Below, piece after piece: positions 11,901 through 21,810 of a DNA stretch of 64,000 bases. Under the pieces are notes generated by a model. It made no database searches. It saw nothing but the letters and a program-made list of their open reading frames with translations, and was not told the DNA's origin. Position numbers and translations under genes: made by a program. The stretch is from positions 71,421,501 to 71,485,500 of the forward strand of contig CM043698.1 of the NCBI GenBank assembly GCA_023935145.1. Reading direction: 5' to 3'. How positions within the stretch are numbered: the stretch's first letter is position 1; every line of letters begins with the position of its first letter. This DNA comes from Bretschneidera sinensis (lineage: Eukaryota > Streptophyta > Magnoliopsida > Brassicales > Akaniaceae).

Positions 11901-14900
11901 CTCTCATGGTTCTTGGCCTTCACTGGGTTGTTGTCAGGTCCTTGTAAGATGTGATTTGGACATGTCTTGGGATTCAAACTTCTAGAGAAAGAAGGAAAGT
12001 CATTGTAATCATTCCTTTGCTATTTGTTTTTTTTTTGGCCTGTGTGGAATGAAATGAATAGAAGGAATTTTGAAGGGAGACGAGAACCATTGATTCCTTT
12101 CAGGATAGATGGCTAAACACTTTAAATTGTAGCCTGAATGAGTTAATAGAATTTTTTTTTCTGTAAATATATCCTTTTGGTGCCCTTCTATATTATAACT
12201 TACCAAAATAAAAGCAAAAAATCCCACACCCACCCCAAAAGGGGGAAAAAAAAAGGAAATGGGAATAGAGGTTCTCATTCCCAAATCTAGTTAGGTGTCA
12301 TAATCAAGGTAGCCAACGGCGAAAAGGCACTCTCAAGACATTACATCCCAATATCGCCTAATTTGGTGGACTGTGTGGAGAGAAAGGAATCCGAGGGCGG
12401 CCTTTGAAGGTTTTGAAAGTTTAATTGTAAATATAAGAGATAGTTGGTTCAATACTCTTAATTTTTGGGTTAGAGGAAATTACTTTGTAAATAATGATGA
12501 TCTTATAGATTTTGTAGATTTTCTTCATTGTATTTAGCCTTTTGCTTTTTGGTGCACCTTCTTGGTGCTTTGTAATAAATTTTTGCTTATCAAAAAAAAT
12601 ATATATCGCCTGAGCCAATGGGCACCAATAAGGCACTCTCCCGAGTGATAGAGGCATTGATTTCTAAAACTCTTTGATCAGTATATTAGAAACAAAAGTA
12701 TATTTTTACATGATAAAACTTATAATGTGAGCATATATAAATGATATAATCACACTATAAAAGGCTATCCTGTTATAATAACCCCAACCAAAGAAGCTAC
12801 AATAATGCCATGATAAAATGCACAACCAAAGATAACACATTACATTAACCATAAATTGCAGTAATAGTGTTTGTGTTCTGATGCAATAATTTTATTCCCA
12901 TTATTAAATGTTTGTTTCCGTCCCTTCATATCAAGGAGGTTTTGCATTTTTACCATTTTTTTATGTGAAAACATTTGCCTAAAAAAATCATGTAGTATGT
13001 ATAAAGAACACTCCAAATCTGCAATGAAATCAGAAAAGATAAGCAGGCCCTGATAACCTGCAATAAAATACCTTCTTCCATCAGCAGAAGTATGCTCTAT
13101 CCAATCTGTTTGGACCTTTTCAGAGGGTTTAGGCTGTACACTAGCTGCCTGAAAATTTTATGAAATTGCGCTATAAAATGTTTGTACAAGTAACCATCTA
13201 AATAGACAATGAGTAAAAAACAGAAAACGGAGGAAAAAAGATTGTTACCGGGACAGTAACAGTGGTAATTGAAGGTTGTTCACCGGTGTGTTGCACAGGT
13301 GTAACAGAGGCAGTGCTCTGGCTAACAGATAACCCCTGTTGCCCTCCAGCAGGAATAGCTGGTGCAGTCATTTGAGTTATGGGCTGATATTGAGTCACTG
13401 ACTTAACAGGCATTGGCAGCTGACCACGAGAAGATGGTGCAAACTGCAAAAATAAGATTCTCTGAAGTCAAGTACTCAGATCTTAAAGCAAGCCATATCA
13501 ATTAATCATGAGTACATTCATGATGCCTTACAGAAAATGATGAAGAAAGAGATACTCCTGGGCCACCTAAACCAGGCGCGTAGTTATTTGGAGTTTGAAC
13601 ATTAGGCTGAGGATATGATGGTCCAGACATGATAGGCCTGTTTGGCAGAGCATTTGGTATAGATATTGCCTGTAGCAGAGGTGGAACATGACCTGGTTGG
13701 CTAGGTCTTGCAGGTAACTGCTGCACCAATGGAGAAAACTGGGGTTGATGAGGTTGAGAAGGCAATCCAGGATTCATCACAGTTATACCTCGGGCAACAG
13801 GCTGAAAATGTTGAGAAGCCACCGGAATGAATTGTTGTGGCTGCTGTGCTGGAACTGCAGGTCGGAACTGCAGGCAAAAAGGCAATACTAATTGCAGAAG
13901 GTTTCTCTAGATCTGTGTTCAAATATATACATATATATAAATAAGTGTTACCCAAACTCTGAAAGAAGAATCATTACCTGAAAAGACAAGGATGGAACAA
14001 AACTTCGAGGAGGATCCATGGAGCCAATATTAGGAGGTGGAGGAGGCTTTTCCAACAAACAGAGAGCAGCAGTTAGCATGTGATAAGTTCATTGACTAAT
14101 ATTCAACTTTCAAAAATAAGTAGTAGATGCAAAGCATCTAGTCCTCTATTGAGGTTATGCATAATCTCAAGGTGAAAAGGACCTACCACATATTCTAGAA
14201 CCATGAATATATTGAGAAATTAACACAAAAGGAATAAAGAAAAAACCATAAGGTAATAATGTTAATCGTTATCTAATCTTACATAACTAAAAAATAATCA
14301 CAATAAATAATATGTTTAAACAAATTTTAAATGCATGCTCGCTTTGACTCTTTTGCAATTATAATTCTCGCGAATTTTGGACCCATAAAAGTCCAAAGAT
14401 TTTGCTTCAGAAGAGATGAGGGAGTGAAAAGAACTAACTTAATACATTTGTAATCCAATGTCGATGAAACCACAACCAACTAGTACATTCTAACCCCAAA
14501 CCATGATGAATACAAAGAGGCACAGAGACTCTAAACATATCCCAAAATATCTGTGATCCATTCTGTGAAATAAAGAATCACATCATTATAACCTCTAAAA
14601 GTATTAATTATGGAAAGATCACAATTTCCAACAAAATAAGGATTTGAAAAGAAGTGTCAAATTGTCACATTTTAGGGGGAGAAAGCCCAGCCACTGGTTA
14701 CTGTATTAGGAACATATCTAGGACATAAAATGACCCACCATGAACACACACATAAGTTTCATTAAGGCTTCAACCCTTAAAAACATGAGCATCACCAACG
14801 AAAGCCTAACACATTGTCACACAAAATGACTCCATTACCTAGATATTAAGAAAAATTAATGCAAAAGAAAAAGAAAGAGTAAGTTCAAGATAAACACATC

Positions 14901-15013
14901 ATATAACTATGAAAGGTAAAGGAAACATAAAATCTAATGATATACAGCAACTATGGGAATATATTTCCTCCCAATACTACCTGTATGCCAGGAAATTGAG
15001 GGTTGTTAGCCAT
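4774..15013 (-). CDS. PRP40A: PRP40A-like pre-mRNA-processing protein, first six coding exons (3' end outside window)
   Basis: Exons on the minus strand: 14981-15013 (ATG, 11 codons, [11 protein letters not shown]), 13978-14046, 13532-13867, 13249-13443, 13072-13148 and 4774-4843. All inferred introns have GT and AG ends and the frame is kept; the 77-nt and 70-nt exons share one split Arg codon. The first 200 residues are Pro/Gln/Ser-rich, as in plant PRP40A ([28 protein letters not shown]). The last two exons give most of WW domain 1 ([11 protein letters not shown] then [15 protein letters not shown], both Trp present), ending LMTPIE. PRP40 is a U1 snRNP-associated factor whose WW domains bind proline-rich partners such as SF1/BBP and the RNA polymerase II tail. 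The second WW domain and FF repeats must lie beyond position 1. No frameshift or stop is seen in the exons. Confidence 0.88.
5260..5273 (+). repeat. poly-C tract (14 C)
   Basis: An uninterrupted run of C sits just before the first LINE ORF1-like sequence in the intron. Confidence 0.95.
5485..5672 (+). mobile_element. LINE 3' end fragment with poly-A tail
   Basis: The sequence encodes [13 protein letters not shown], matching [13 protein letters not shown] of the LINE tail at 12475-12510. It then runs through a 3' UTR (TGCACTCCTTTGGTG) to an A-rich tail at 5654-5672. It meets the next LINE fragment tail to tail. Confidence 0.6.
5673..6690 (-). mobile_element. 5'-truncated LINE fragment, minus strand
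   Basis: It is clearly related to 15290-16390 along its whole length, starting with a 3' UTR (plus strand: GGATGCAACCCAGGTAC) and extending into ORF2. The minus strand at 5901-6248 encodes the C-terminal reverse-transcriptase-associated zinc-finger region ([33 protein letters not shown]). The similarity to the second copy stops at about 6675-6690, which is taken as the 5' truncation point. It lies in the same orientation as the host gene. Confidence 0.75.
7521..7597 (+). repeat. purine-only G-rich tract (GGGGAG-type repeats)
   Basis: About 77 bases consist only of G and A, mostly runs of four to six G separated by single A or AGA. It sits between the LINE ORF1-like region and the ORF2 start at 7606. 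Runs of this kind can fold into G-quadruplexes; that is inference. Confidence 0.9.
7606..8640 (+). pseudogene. LINE ORF2, endonuclease part
   Basis: The start [11 protein letters not shown] at 7606 is the hallmark beginning of the apurinic-type endonuclease of plant L1 ORF2. VCLQETKM follows about 90 bases later (Gln-Glu-Thr-Lys, with the catalytic Glu). An internal segment at 7900-8020 ([17 protein letters not shown]) matches the family's VYG and GDFN blocks, with GDFN altered to EEDFN. The frame then shifts several times. Toward the end, [11 protein letters not shown] leads to the conserved linker before the reverse transcriptase, where the sequence is cut by the insert at 8638. The enzyme would have nicked target DNA to prime reverse transcription. 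This copy is inactive. Confidence 0.75.
8638..9612. mobile_element. insert of unknown type within LINE ORF2 (possible hAT-like MITE)
   Basis: LINE coding sequence stops after ALWLKEGDR and resumes with [10 protein letters not shown] near 9613, where uninterrupted relatives have GDR/K-NTxFFH-(x)-ANAH. The 0.97-kb AT-rich insert has weak terminal similarity: GTGTTCAGTTTC near 8641, and on the other strand CATGTTTAGTTACTG ending near 9543. No clear target duplication was found, so the exact limits are uncertain. It carries a CT/ATCT microsatellite. Confidence 0.45.
8908..8962 (+). repeat. (CT)n followed by (ATCT)n microsatellite
   Basis: Alternating CT over about 34 bases passes directly into five or more ATCT units. 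Confidence 0.95.
9613..12010 (+). pseudogene. LINE ORF2, reverse transcriptase and C-terminal zinc region
   Basis: After VTNAHSS the linker FYKN and [24 protein letters not shown] (the 'GxDG' entry to the RT domain, here GLND) is seen at 9740-9910. [12 protein letters not shown] and [11 protein letters not shown] near 10225-10315 correspond to RT blocks A-B. At 10610-10645 the catalytic motif, normally FADD, reads FANHTIIF, so both catalytic aspartates are gone. [18 protein letters not shown] and NRCYFCKE with HHHLLQC at 11700-11880 form the C-terminal zinc-finger-like domain. Many stops and shifts are present. Direction and order agree with the endonuclease part upstream. Confidence 0.75.
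11121..11163 (+). repeat. CCCT/CT and (TA)n microsatellite
   Basis: CCTCCCTCCCTCTCT is followed by ACATATATATATA, inside the decayed LINE. Confidence 0.9.
12360..12602 (+). mobile_element. short 5'-truncated LINE 3' fragment with target-site duplication
   Basis: The 243-bp piece encodes the last part of LINE ORF2 ([31 protein letters not shown]), a 3' UTR and a short A tail. It is flanked by the 9-bp direct repeat ATATCGCCT at 12351-12359 and 12603-12611, and the flanking sequence reads across when the insert is left out. This is a typical target-primed insertion product. Confidence 0.85.
14047..14980 (-). other. first coding intron of the PRP40A-like gene
   Basis: It is bounded by GTAGTA after the 11-codon first exon and GGAAAAG before exon 2. 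No open frame, element or RNA gene was recognised in this 0.93-kb AT-rich stretch. Confidence 0.7.
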
Positions 15014-15322
15014 TCAGCAACCTGATAAGCCTCAGCACACAACTACAAAACCAGCAAACAACACTATCAAGTTAGCGATCCACCTCTGAGTTCAAAGGGA
15101 TGCAATTTAAAAAAGAGGTTTAGATCTGATGGCACAAAAAGCCATGTTTTGGCAGGTATTGTAGCGTCAAAAAGTAAAATATGGAAGGGTATGAGACTTC
15201 ATTAACATATGTAAAATTATGAATAAGGTTTGATGGTTATCAAAAGAAGTATTTTTTTTACAAGTGAATAAAATATATAAAAAAAGAAAAGCATGCCAAG
15301 GGGGTGCAACCCATGTACAAGA

Positions 15323-17310
15323 TTATCTATAGGAGAGAGACTCAACAAAAGCTACTATATCTATTTCATTTACAAAAGAATTTCTTATGACCCAAAAAAT
15401 GAGGACATTGAACCAACTTTCCCTAATTACAAATAAAGGTCCCTCAACCCTATCAAAAGTTCTACGATTCCTCTCAATCCAAACTAACCAAAATATAGAC
15501 GGAATCATAGAGTAAGCTTTCTTAAGACTCTTTGATGTCTGAAACCCATTCCAAGCCCAAATTTCATCCTTCACGGAGCCTGTGAAAACCTAAGACACGC
15601 CCAAAACCATATAAACCATCTCCCAAAGAGCTCTAGCCAAAGAACATTCCAACAAAAAACGAAACATGGTTTCTCCACAACTTTTGCAAATGAAACACCG
15701 ATTAACCAACACCCTCCCTCTTTTTTTTGTAAATTACCTAAAGTAAGAATTTTCTCCCACCCGGCTTCCCACCCGAAAAAAAACACACTTTCTTCAGGAT
15801 ACCAGAACACGAAATTGCTTTCCAAGGGAAATTGGAGGAGCCTTCCGAGGAATCCCCATCCACAAGAATCTTATCGAAAGATTTCACCTCAAAGCCTTTA
15901 CCCTGACTATCCCTCCATCTAACCACATCCTCCTTAGACAGATCCATCTTATAGCTATACAAAGTTTTCAATAAACTTTCCACCCTCTCAACCTCGCAAT
16001 CTTGAACATTACGAATCAAAGAAACGTCCCACGAAATATTACCATTAGACACCAAGAAACACGAAGAAGTAAGAGCTTCTTTATCCCTCACAATTGCAAA
16101 AATCTCCGAAAACCGATCTTTAAAATGAGTGTTCCCAAACCAAGAATCATGTCATCGCCTAGTTTTCCTCCCATTACCCACCAACACTGAGAGACATGGA
16201 CGCAAGTCTTCCCAACCCATTCTTATCCATTTCCACACCCCTACACCACAAGCCCATTTCCCCTTTTTTGTCATCCACCCGCAAGAATCCATTCCAAACT
16301 TAGCTTCCACCACCTTTCTCCAGAAGTGATCCCTCTCCCCAAGAAATCTCCAGAGCCATTTCCCCAAGAGGGCTTTATTGAATAAGGTGAGAGACTTAAA
16401 ACCAAGAGCCCTCTTTCCATTGGCTGCTTAACCACTCCCCATCTCACCAAATGATATTTATACTCCTCCCCTGTATTGCCCCATAGGAATCTCCTCTAAA
16501 TATCCTCCAACCTCTTAGCCACAACACTAAGGTTAGGAAATAGGGACATCAAATAAATAGGCAGACTGGAAAGAGTGGTTTTAATGAGAGTAAATCTTCC
16601 TCCTTTAGAGGGTCAGCAATTCTTCCACCGGCTAACCGTTTTTCAAACCTCTCCACAATTAGATTCCAAACGCTTACATCTTTAAACTTGGCTCCAAGAG
16701 GGAGACCAAGATAAATAATAGGGAGAGATCCTACATTGCACCCCAACAAAGTAGCAAGAAGAGGACCATTTATGTTTTCACCAAGTGGAATTAAATCACT
16801 TTTACTAAGATTGACCTTGAGCCCCGACACCGCCTCAAAACAGAGAAAAACACATCGAAGATGTAAGATTTGTTTAGAATCTGCCCCGTAGAAGAAAATT
16901 GTGTCATCTGCAAAAAAAAAAAAAAAAAAAAGATGTGACACTCAAACAAAATCCCATCTCTCCCCACCTTGAAGTCACTCAAAAGCCTTACATCGACCGC
17001 CTTCACTAACATTTTACACAAAGCCTCCATAACCAAAATGAACAGAAAATGAGATAAGGGATCACCTTGCCTGAGACCCCTCGAGGTTTTAAAGTTACCA
17101 GAAGAACAACCATTAATGAGGATCAAAAAGGAGGCCGAAGAAATACACTTAAAGATCCACTTGCACCATTTCTCCCCAAAACCCATTTTCTTCAAGAGGT
17201 AAATCACAAAACTCCAACATACACGATCAAAAGCCTTCACCATGTCAAGCTTGCAAATCACCCGTCCCCCTCTATCTTTTAAGTGAGCATCCATTACTTC
17301 ATTAGCAATC
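15323..17310 (-). pseudogene. LINE ORF2: reverse transcriptase and zinc-finger region
   Basis: From 17310 downward the minus strand reads SLIANEVMDAHLKDRGG and VICKLDMVKAFDRVCW (RT block A, first catalytic Asp), INGCSSGNFKTSRGLRQGDPLS (block B) and FADDTIFFYGA (block C with both catalytic aspartates). LKVNLSKSDLIPLG and YLGLPLGAKFKD follow. The C-terminal part (15571-16091) has NFPWKAISCSG and KILTLGNLQKK of the zinc-finger-like domain, ending with RNRRTFDRVEGP at about 15440. The endonuclease and beginning of RT are missing because of 5' truncation. A 20-base T run before FADD and several stops break the frame, so this is an inactive copy that is younger-looking than the plus-strand LINE. 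Confidence 0.85.
16912..16931 (+). repeat. A20 homopolymer inside the LINE reverse transcriptase
   Basis: The run encodes consecutive Phe on the minus strand immediately before the FADD catalytic motif and shifts the frame between the two halves of the domain. Confidence 0.9.
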
Positions 17311-17320
17311 AAAGAAGTAT

Positions 17321-18961
17321 CTATATGGCATGAAAGTTCAATAACCACGCACCACATAGCTCTAACCATAGAAAGGAGACAAGTAAATGTCAATCATGCA
17401 CTAATGAGCTGCCCAATCAAGCGATCAAAAGTACAAAATAGTTCCATAAGCTTTAGACACAGATATATGTGTTTCCAGATTCATTTTTGCAAACTAGTCA
17501 GCAAAATTACACGGCCATCATAACTGTAACAACAAGAGAAGAAAGTAATCTAGATATTTTATGTGTTAGGAACTTTATTGTATCTTTTGGTTGCCATGAA
17601 AGAATATGTATAATCTTTTAATCTCATGTTTCAAATCCAGGACCCTCCAATCAATCATCAATTACAAACCACCTTTGAAACTTGCTCCATATTTTTCGCA
17701 TCCTCTAATAAAAAAAAAAATGGAATATTTAAAATATAAATAAATACTTACTATTGTTTTCTTCATTTTTCTCAAAAACTAAGATCACTAATTTATGGAC
17801 TTCCGATAATAGAAATCTGTAATTATGAATCGCGCTGGAACACGTTAGCAGGACAAATATATGGAGCTTTATTGTCTCGCTTCAGTATTAAATAAATCTT
17901 TTTTAGAAGGGATATAATGATTAAATCCTCTAGTCTTTGCTTTTTACTTTATGTTTGGCATTTGAAGAAATCAGAACTATTAAGAAACACGTAAAACAAC
18001 GACAATAACATTTGGAAACATCTGCTTCACAGAGAGAATCCCAGATTTTTTTTCAGCCTCTGCACTTTTTCTCGCATCTTTTGACAACCAATAAAAGGAA
18101 AAGAAATCATTAAGCTTGACTACTATATCACACCAGCCAATACAAAATGACCACGCCACATCACATATCATGTGATGTCACTTACAGCTACTCTATGCAT
18201 TTAACACGCAGAGCACAAATAGATGCAAGTGGGTAACATAACATAAGAGATACACGTAGGAATTGTGCATCCGCTGATCACACTGCCTACATGGAACAAC
18301 AGTTCTACAATATAACAGCTTCAAAAGGAGGGTGCTCCTAGATTGATTAAGACATATAATAAACATTATTAAAGCAACACCACTTCCAAAGCTAGAAAAA
18401 GAAGACATGAATAATTAAAACCTAATCTCTAAAGATCACCCAGCGAAGCCATAAAAACATGAATTCCCAGACTAGGTATCTCTTAAATATCCAAAAGAGA
18501 TTCCAGTAAGATCCAGAAGCAAAAATGTAGGAAGCAATATAGCACTCACCAAAACCTACATACACATACAAGTACATACAAAAACGCCCAATGTCTGGGG
18601 GATAAATTTCAAGTAGTATAATGTAATACCAATGATATCATAATCTAGAAAAAATAACCTAATTCCTAAGATTTGACCTAAAAACTCAAAAAGTAACAAA
18701 CGTTGACAACATATCACTCCAATTCTAAGCAGATAATAACAAAAAAAAACTCACTCCAATTATCAAACAAAAAGAAACTCTAACCCTAATTGCACCGATC
18801 AATAACTCAGCGTCAAAGAGAAAAATCAAATACAAAACTATGAACAGTTGTTGCTAAGCACCCACAAAATAAATACTGCATATGTTATCAAGTTAATGGA
18901 GGGTAATTTGATTATTCAAAAGATAAAATTTATAAGAGAGAGATATATAAGAGAATGTTAC
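17321..18961 (-). other. putative 5'-UTR intron of the PRP40A-like gene, no coding signal
   Basis: No recognisable gene or element was seen. If the 5'-UTR exon at 18962-19065 is right, this stretch together with the LINE and the sequence down to about 15043 forms one 3.9-kb intron. Confidence 0.45.
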
Positions 18962-19065
18962 CAGTATTTGTTGAAGGAATCTGAAAGAGGCGCTAGAGGT
19001 GATAAGTACGAAGTGAAGAGTATGAGAGGAATCCCCGCGTTTCTTTGGTTTTATTCTCAGGTAAA
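18962..19065 (-). other. putative noncoding first exon (5' UTR) of the PRP40A-like gene
   Basis: The minus strand downstream of a TATA-like box has a C/T-rich leader (CTTCACTTCGTACTTATCAC) ending at a good donor, ACTG/GTAACA, at 18961/18962. A matching acceptor, TTTTGTAG, lies at 15043-15050, about 30 bases before the ATG. A 5'-UTR intron would explain why no promoter is visible next to the start codon. No transcript evidence is available. Confidence 0.4.
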
Positions 19066-19090
19066 ACTGGAAGGAGGCAAAACAGGTTGT

Positions 19091-19097
19091 TTATATA
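19091..19097 (-). promoter_or_regulatory. putative TATA box for the PRP40A-like gene
   Basis: The minus strand reads CATATATAAAC, a good plant TATA context, about 30 bases upstream of the presumed transcript start and leader. The assignment depends on the 5'-UTR exon model. Confidence 0.4.
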
Positions 19098-19777
19098 TGC
19101 GTTCAGATTTCTGAGACAGGAAGATATTTGCAAATTGCAGACCTTTTTTCTGCAGCTGGCCTTGCTCAAGTTTCGTATAAATAAATTTAATACCATTTTT
19201 CTTTCAAGGAAAATAAATCTAATAGATTTATTTTTAAATGTGTTAGACTAAATATAAAAGATTTATTTATCTAATAAATATATTAAAATCTAAAGTATAA
19301 ACCTTACATTTTGTTTTTTAATCAATAACTATCGAGTGACATAGATTCGGTTCCGTAAGAGTTATTACAGAACAAAAAAAAGTTTACTAGTAATTTAAGA
19401 AAATTTGAGTAGTAATTTTTGTATTTAAATTTTTTCATTTTAATTTTTTTGAAACAATTACTAATCAATTTCTTTGTTATTACTAATGAATTTTTTTAAT
19501 TTCGTATAACATAGAATCGAATCCGTTAGATCATCACTCAAAACTATCACTGCATGCATATTTGAGAGATTTTCTTTCTAGTGTTTTGGCTTTTATTATG
19601 CTTTTGAGTTAATTTATGATGTCAGCATTAATGTTGGTATTCATTTCCCTTCAATACATTACCAAGAGGAAATCAATTGATATAGAATTTTGGTTATATA
19701 AAGTGTCAAAAATCTTCAATCGTAAAAGTAATTTATATATATATATATATATATGGCAATAACATAGTACTATGACT
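19098..19777. other. intergenic, AT-rich, with a (TA)n tract at 19733-19754
   Basis: No open frame or element was recognised. Any upstream promoter elements of the PRP40A-like gene would lie here. Confidence 0.5.
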
Positions 19778-20648
19778 TTCAGAGGCGAGGGCGTTGGGTG
19801 AGGCATTTTGCCTCAATGAGGCGAGTCGTAAGTCCCGAGATGTTGGGACGTAAGACTTTTGAAACGTTGGGGTGTTTTGAATAAAATAGTATTAATTAAA
19901 TTATAAAAATATTAAAAATTTGAAATAATGTAAATAAATTAAAAGAATTTGTTGCAAACCATTAAGAGCTCAAGCCTAGAAGCTGAGCCTAGCAGGAGTC
20001 ATGGGTTTAGGGCTGCCAAACGCCCTATGGGCTTTCTAAGTGTAATCTAGAAAAAGGGACCTAGGATAGGCCTTTTAAAATAGCCCAAGAAGAAGAAGCT
20101 GCTTCTTTTCTCCCTCCCAAATCCAGATTCAGACTTGCGAAGCGTTGGATCGCGACTTGCTTTTGTCCCCCTATGAATTGTGACCGTAGGAACCCTTCCG
20201 TGCAGCCGCCAGCGAATTTAACAACCACAAAATCTTTCGGCGAGCCACTACCGATAAGTTTTGTCCCTGTTTTGTTGATTCCTCACCCCCTTCTTTGTCT
20301 CCTTCTGCTCCAGCTTCCAAGATTGCCTTGGATGGTTCTGGGCTTGTCCGTTTATGTTGGCCTGAGTTTGACGAAGGTGAGATTGCTCTTGAGGTGCTCG
20401 TTTCTGAGTAAATTGCAAGCAGGGACGGTTATTTCCTCCTCAAGTCCTCTGAGGAAAGGCCTTGTTCAAGACCAAAAATTTACGAGGTGTGCACCCGTTG
20501 TGCAAAAAATGCACGTTTTCGAATCGGGTGAACGCCCCAACAGTAAAAATGGACGCCCAATAAACTAAACGCCTAAATGGTGGCGCCCCGGGGTGTTTTT
20601 GGTCTGCCTCACCCAGGGCATGCCCCACCACCGCCCTTTAATACACTG
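19778..20648. mobile_element. candidate DNA transposon-like insert with 9-bp direct repeats
   Basis: ACTATGACT occurs at 19769-19777 and 20649-20657, directly flanking an 871-bp insert that is more GC-rich at both ends than its surroundings. The ends share weak inverted similarity (GAGGGCGTTGGGTGAGGC on the left, AAGGGCGGTGGTGGGGC read inward from the right). A 9-bp target duplication fits Mutator-like elements. A 131-codon open frame at 20173-20568 has no recognised relative. No transposase is visible. Confidence 0.45.
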
Positions 20649-21206
20649 ACTATGACTACTATCTGATGTGTTATTATTTTATTTTTTTCTACTTTCGTTC
20701 TTTTCACTTAGGTTTGTTATCCAATTCCACCGATTTAGTAGAAACTGCTACAGAAGCTAGGTCAAACAAATATTCAATAATTGCTTTATTTGGTCCCCTA
20801 TTATGCCTTGCCTTCTCTTCTATGGATGTTTGTTTTTCCCTATAAGTCCTTTTAGGGCCTGTTTGCTTTGGGGTACAGATATGGGATTGGATTAGTTAAT
20901 TCCACATGAACAGTTAGTCTCATGTTTGGTTGGAGGGACTAGTTGTTCCTTTGGGACTAAATTGGAACTAATCTAATCATAATCCCATGTTTTATGCTAT
21001 TATGTATTTTTTTTCTCTTCTTTATTTTTTTTCTTCTTCATCTCCTCATTCATTGTCCTTTTCCTCCCCCTCTTCCTCCTCATCTTCCTTCTTCCTCTCT
21101 CCTCTTTCACCTTCTTCATTTCTTCTTCTTCTTCACACATTATGCCTCATTTTCTCCTCCTTCACAGATCGCACCGACTCTCCTCGTCCTTCCTTTCTTC
21201 TCCTCT

Positions 21207-21709
21207 TGTTACACAACTAGACTTAGACTCTTAATCAGCTGTGAGAGAAGTACAACAACAACTAAACTTGAACAAGAAACAAAAGAAGGAAGAAGAAAAT
21301 AAGCCAAGTGTTGAGTAAGGAGCAAAGTAAGACACTGAAGGAAGGGACATTGCAGGGCAGGCACGCCAATCCAATAGAAGAAAGAATACTCCCTGTTGGC
21401 AAAAGGATTATATCCTGTAAGGGAGTTAGCTAGAAGACTAAGGAGCTAGCTAGAGTTAGTTAAGTTGTTAGAGCTGCTAGAACGGAATAATTATGTTATA
21501 ATAGAATTAGTAGATAGTTAATTCTGTTAGAGCAGTATTGTACTAGAGAAGTATAAATAGAAGTAAGCATTGTAAAGAGAGGCATCTTGTAAAAATTCAA
21601 AACAACTTTTTTTGTAAGGAGTCATCTAAGCTCGAATCAAAGACCAATCAATACAATTTCTTTCATTCGTCTTGCTGATTTTTCTTGTTCTTATCACTGG
21701 GTCATAACA
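21207..21709 (+). repeat. 5' LTR of the gypsy element
   Basis: It starts TGTTACAC and most probably ends GTCATAACA, giving TG...CA ends, followed by ACTGGTGCTTTCATT as the probable primer-binding region. A TATA-like AAGTATAAATAG lies at about 21550-21560. The alternative end at 21689, where similarity with the 3' LTR stops, would leave non-canonical termini. Confidence 0.75.
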
Positions 21710-21810
21710 ACTGGTGCTTTCATTCACCCTCCCAATTCTTCTCCTTCAACCATCAATCTTTCCTCCATTCTTAAATCTACTTTCAACTTTTAGTTTACTA
21801 ACAAGTACAA

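Larger units (their letters stand above)
5283..12215 (+). mobile_element. L1-like LINE, plus strand, long but decayed and interrupted
   Basis: Pieces appear in the order of a plant L1: ORF1-like sequence at 5283-5520 ([15 protein letters not shown]) and again at about 6700-7510 ([30 protein letters not shown]); endonuclease from 7606; reverse transcriptase around 9780-10870; a C-terminal zinc-finger region at 11640-12000; and a 3' UTR ending near 12215. It is inserted antisense to the PRP40A-like gene. Two blocks interrupt it: LINE fragments at 5485-6690 and a non-LINE insert at 8638-9612. Treating all of this as one copy is inference from the order of the parts. Confidence 0.6.
4844..13071 (-). 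other. 8.2-kb intron splitting WW domain 1 of the PRP40A-like gene, packed with LINE sequence
   Basis: The donor is GTATTT after exon 5 and the acceptor TTTAG before exon 6. Besides the LINE pieces listed separately (about 5283-12602), the stretches 4844-5259 and 12612-13071 contain no recognisable gene or element. Confidence 0.75.
15253..17310 (-). mobile_element. 5'-truncated L1-like LINE with 10-bp target duplications
   Basis: It begins on the plus strand with a T8 run (the poly-A tail in reverse) at 15252-15259 and ends inside ORF2. The 10-mer AAAGAAGTAT occurs at 15243-15252 and again at 17311-17320, taken as the target duplication. Its 3' UTR and ORF2 tail match the fragment at 5673-6690 (for example TTCATTTACAAAAGAATT in both). 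It lies upstream of the PRP40A-like start codon in the same orientation as that gene. Confidence 0.85.

Noticed and set aside
20173..20568. 131-codon open frame as a host gene
   Set aside because: It lies inside the insert with 9-bp direct repeats. No domain, intron signal or upstream promoter was recognised, so it is only mentioned within that element.
20987..21302. Ser/Leu/Pro/Phe-rich open frames of about 100 codons
   Set aside because: They arise from a polypyrimidine tract in the Tourist-like element. All three frames are open and no domain is visible; the same applies to 34546-34901.
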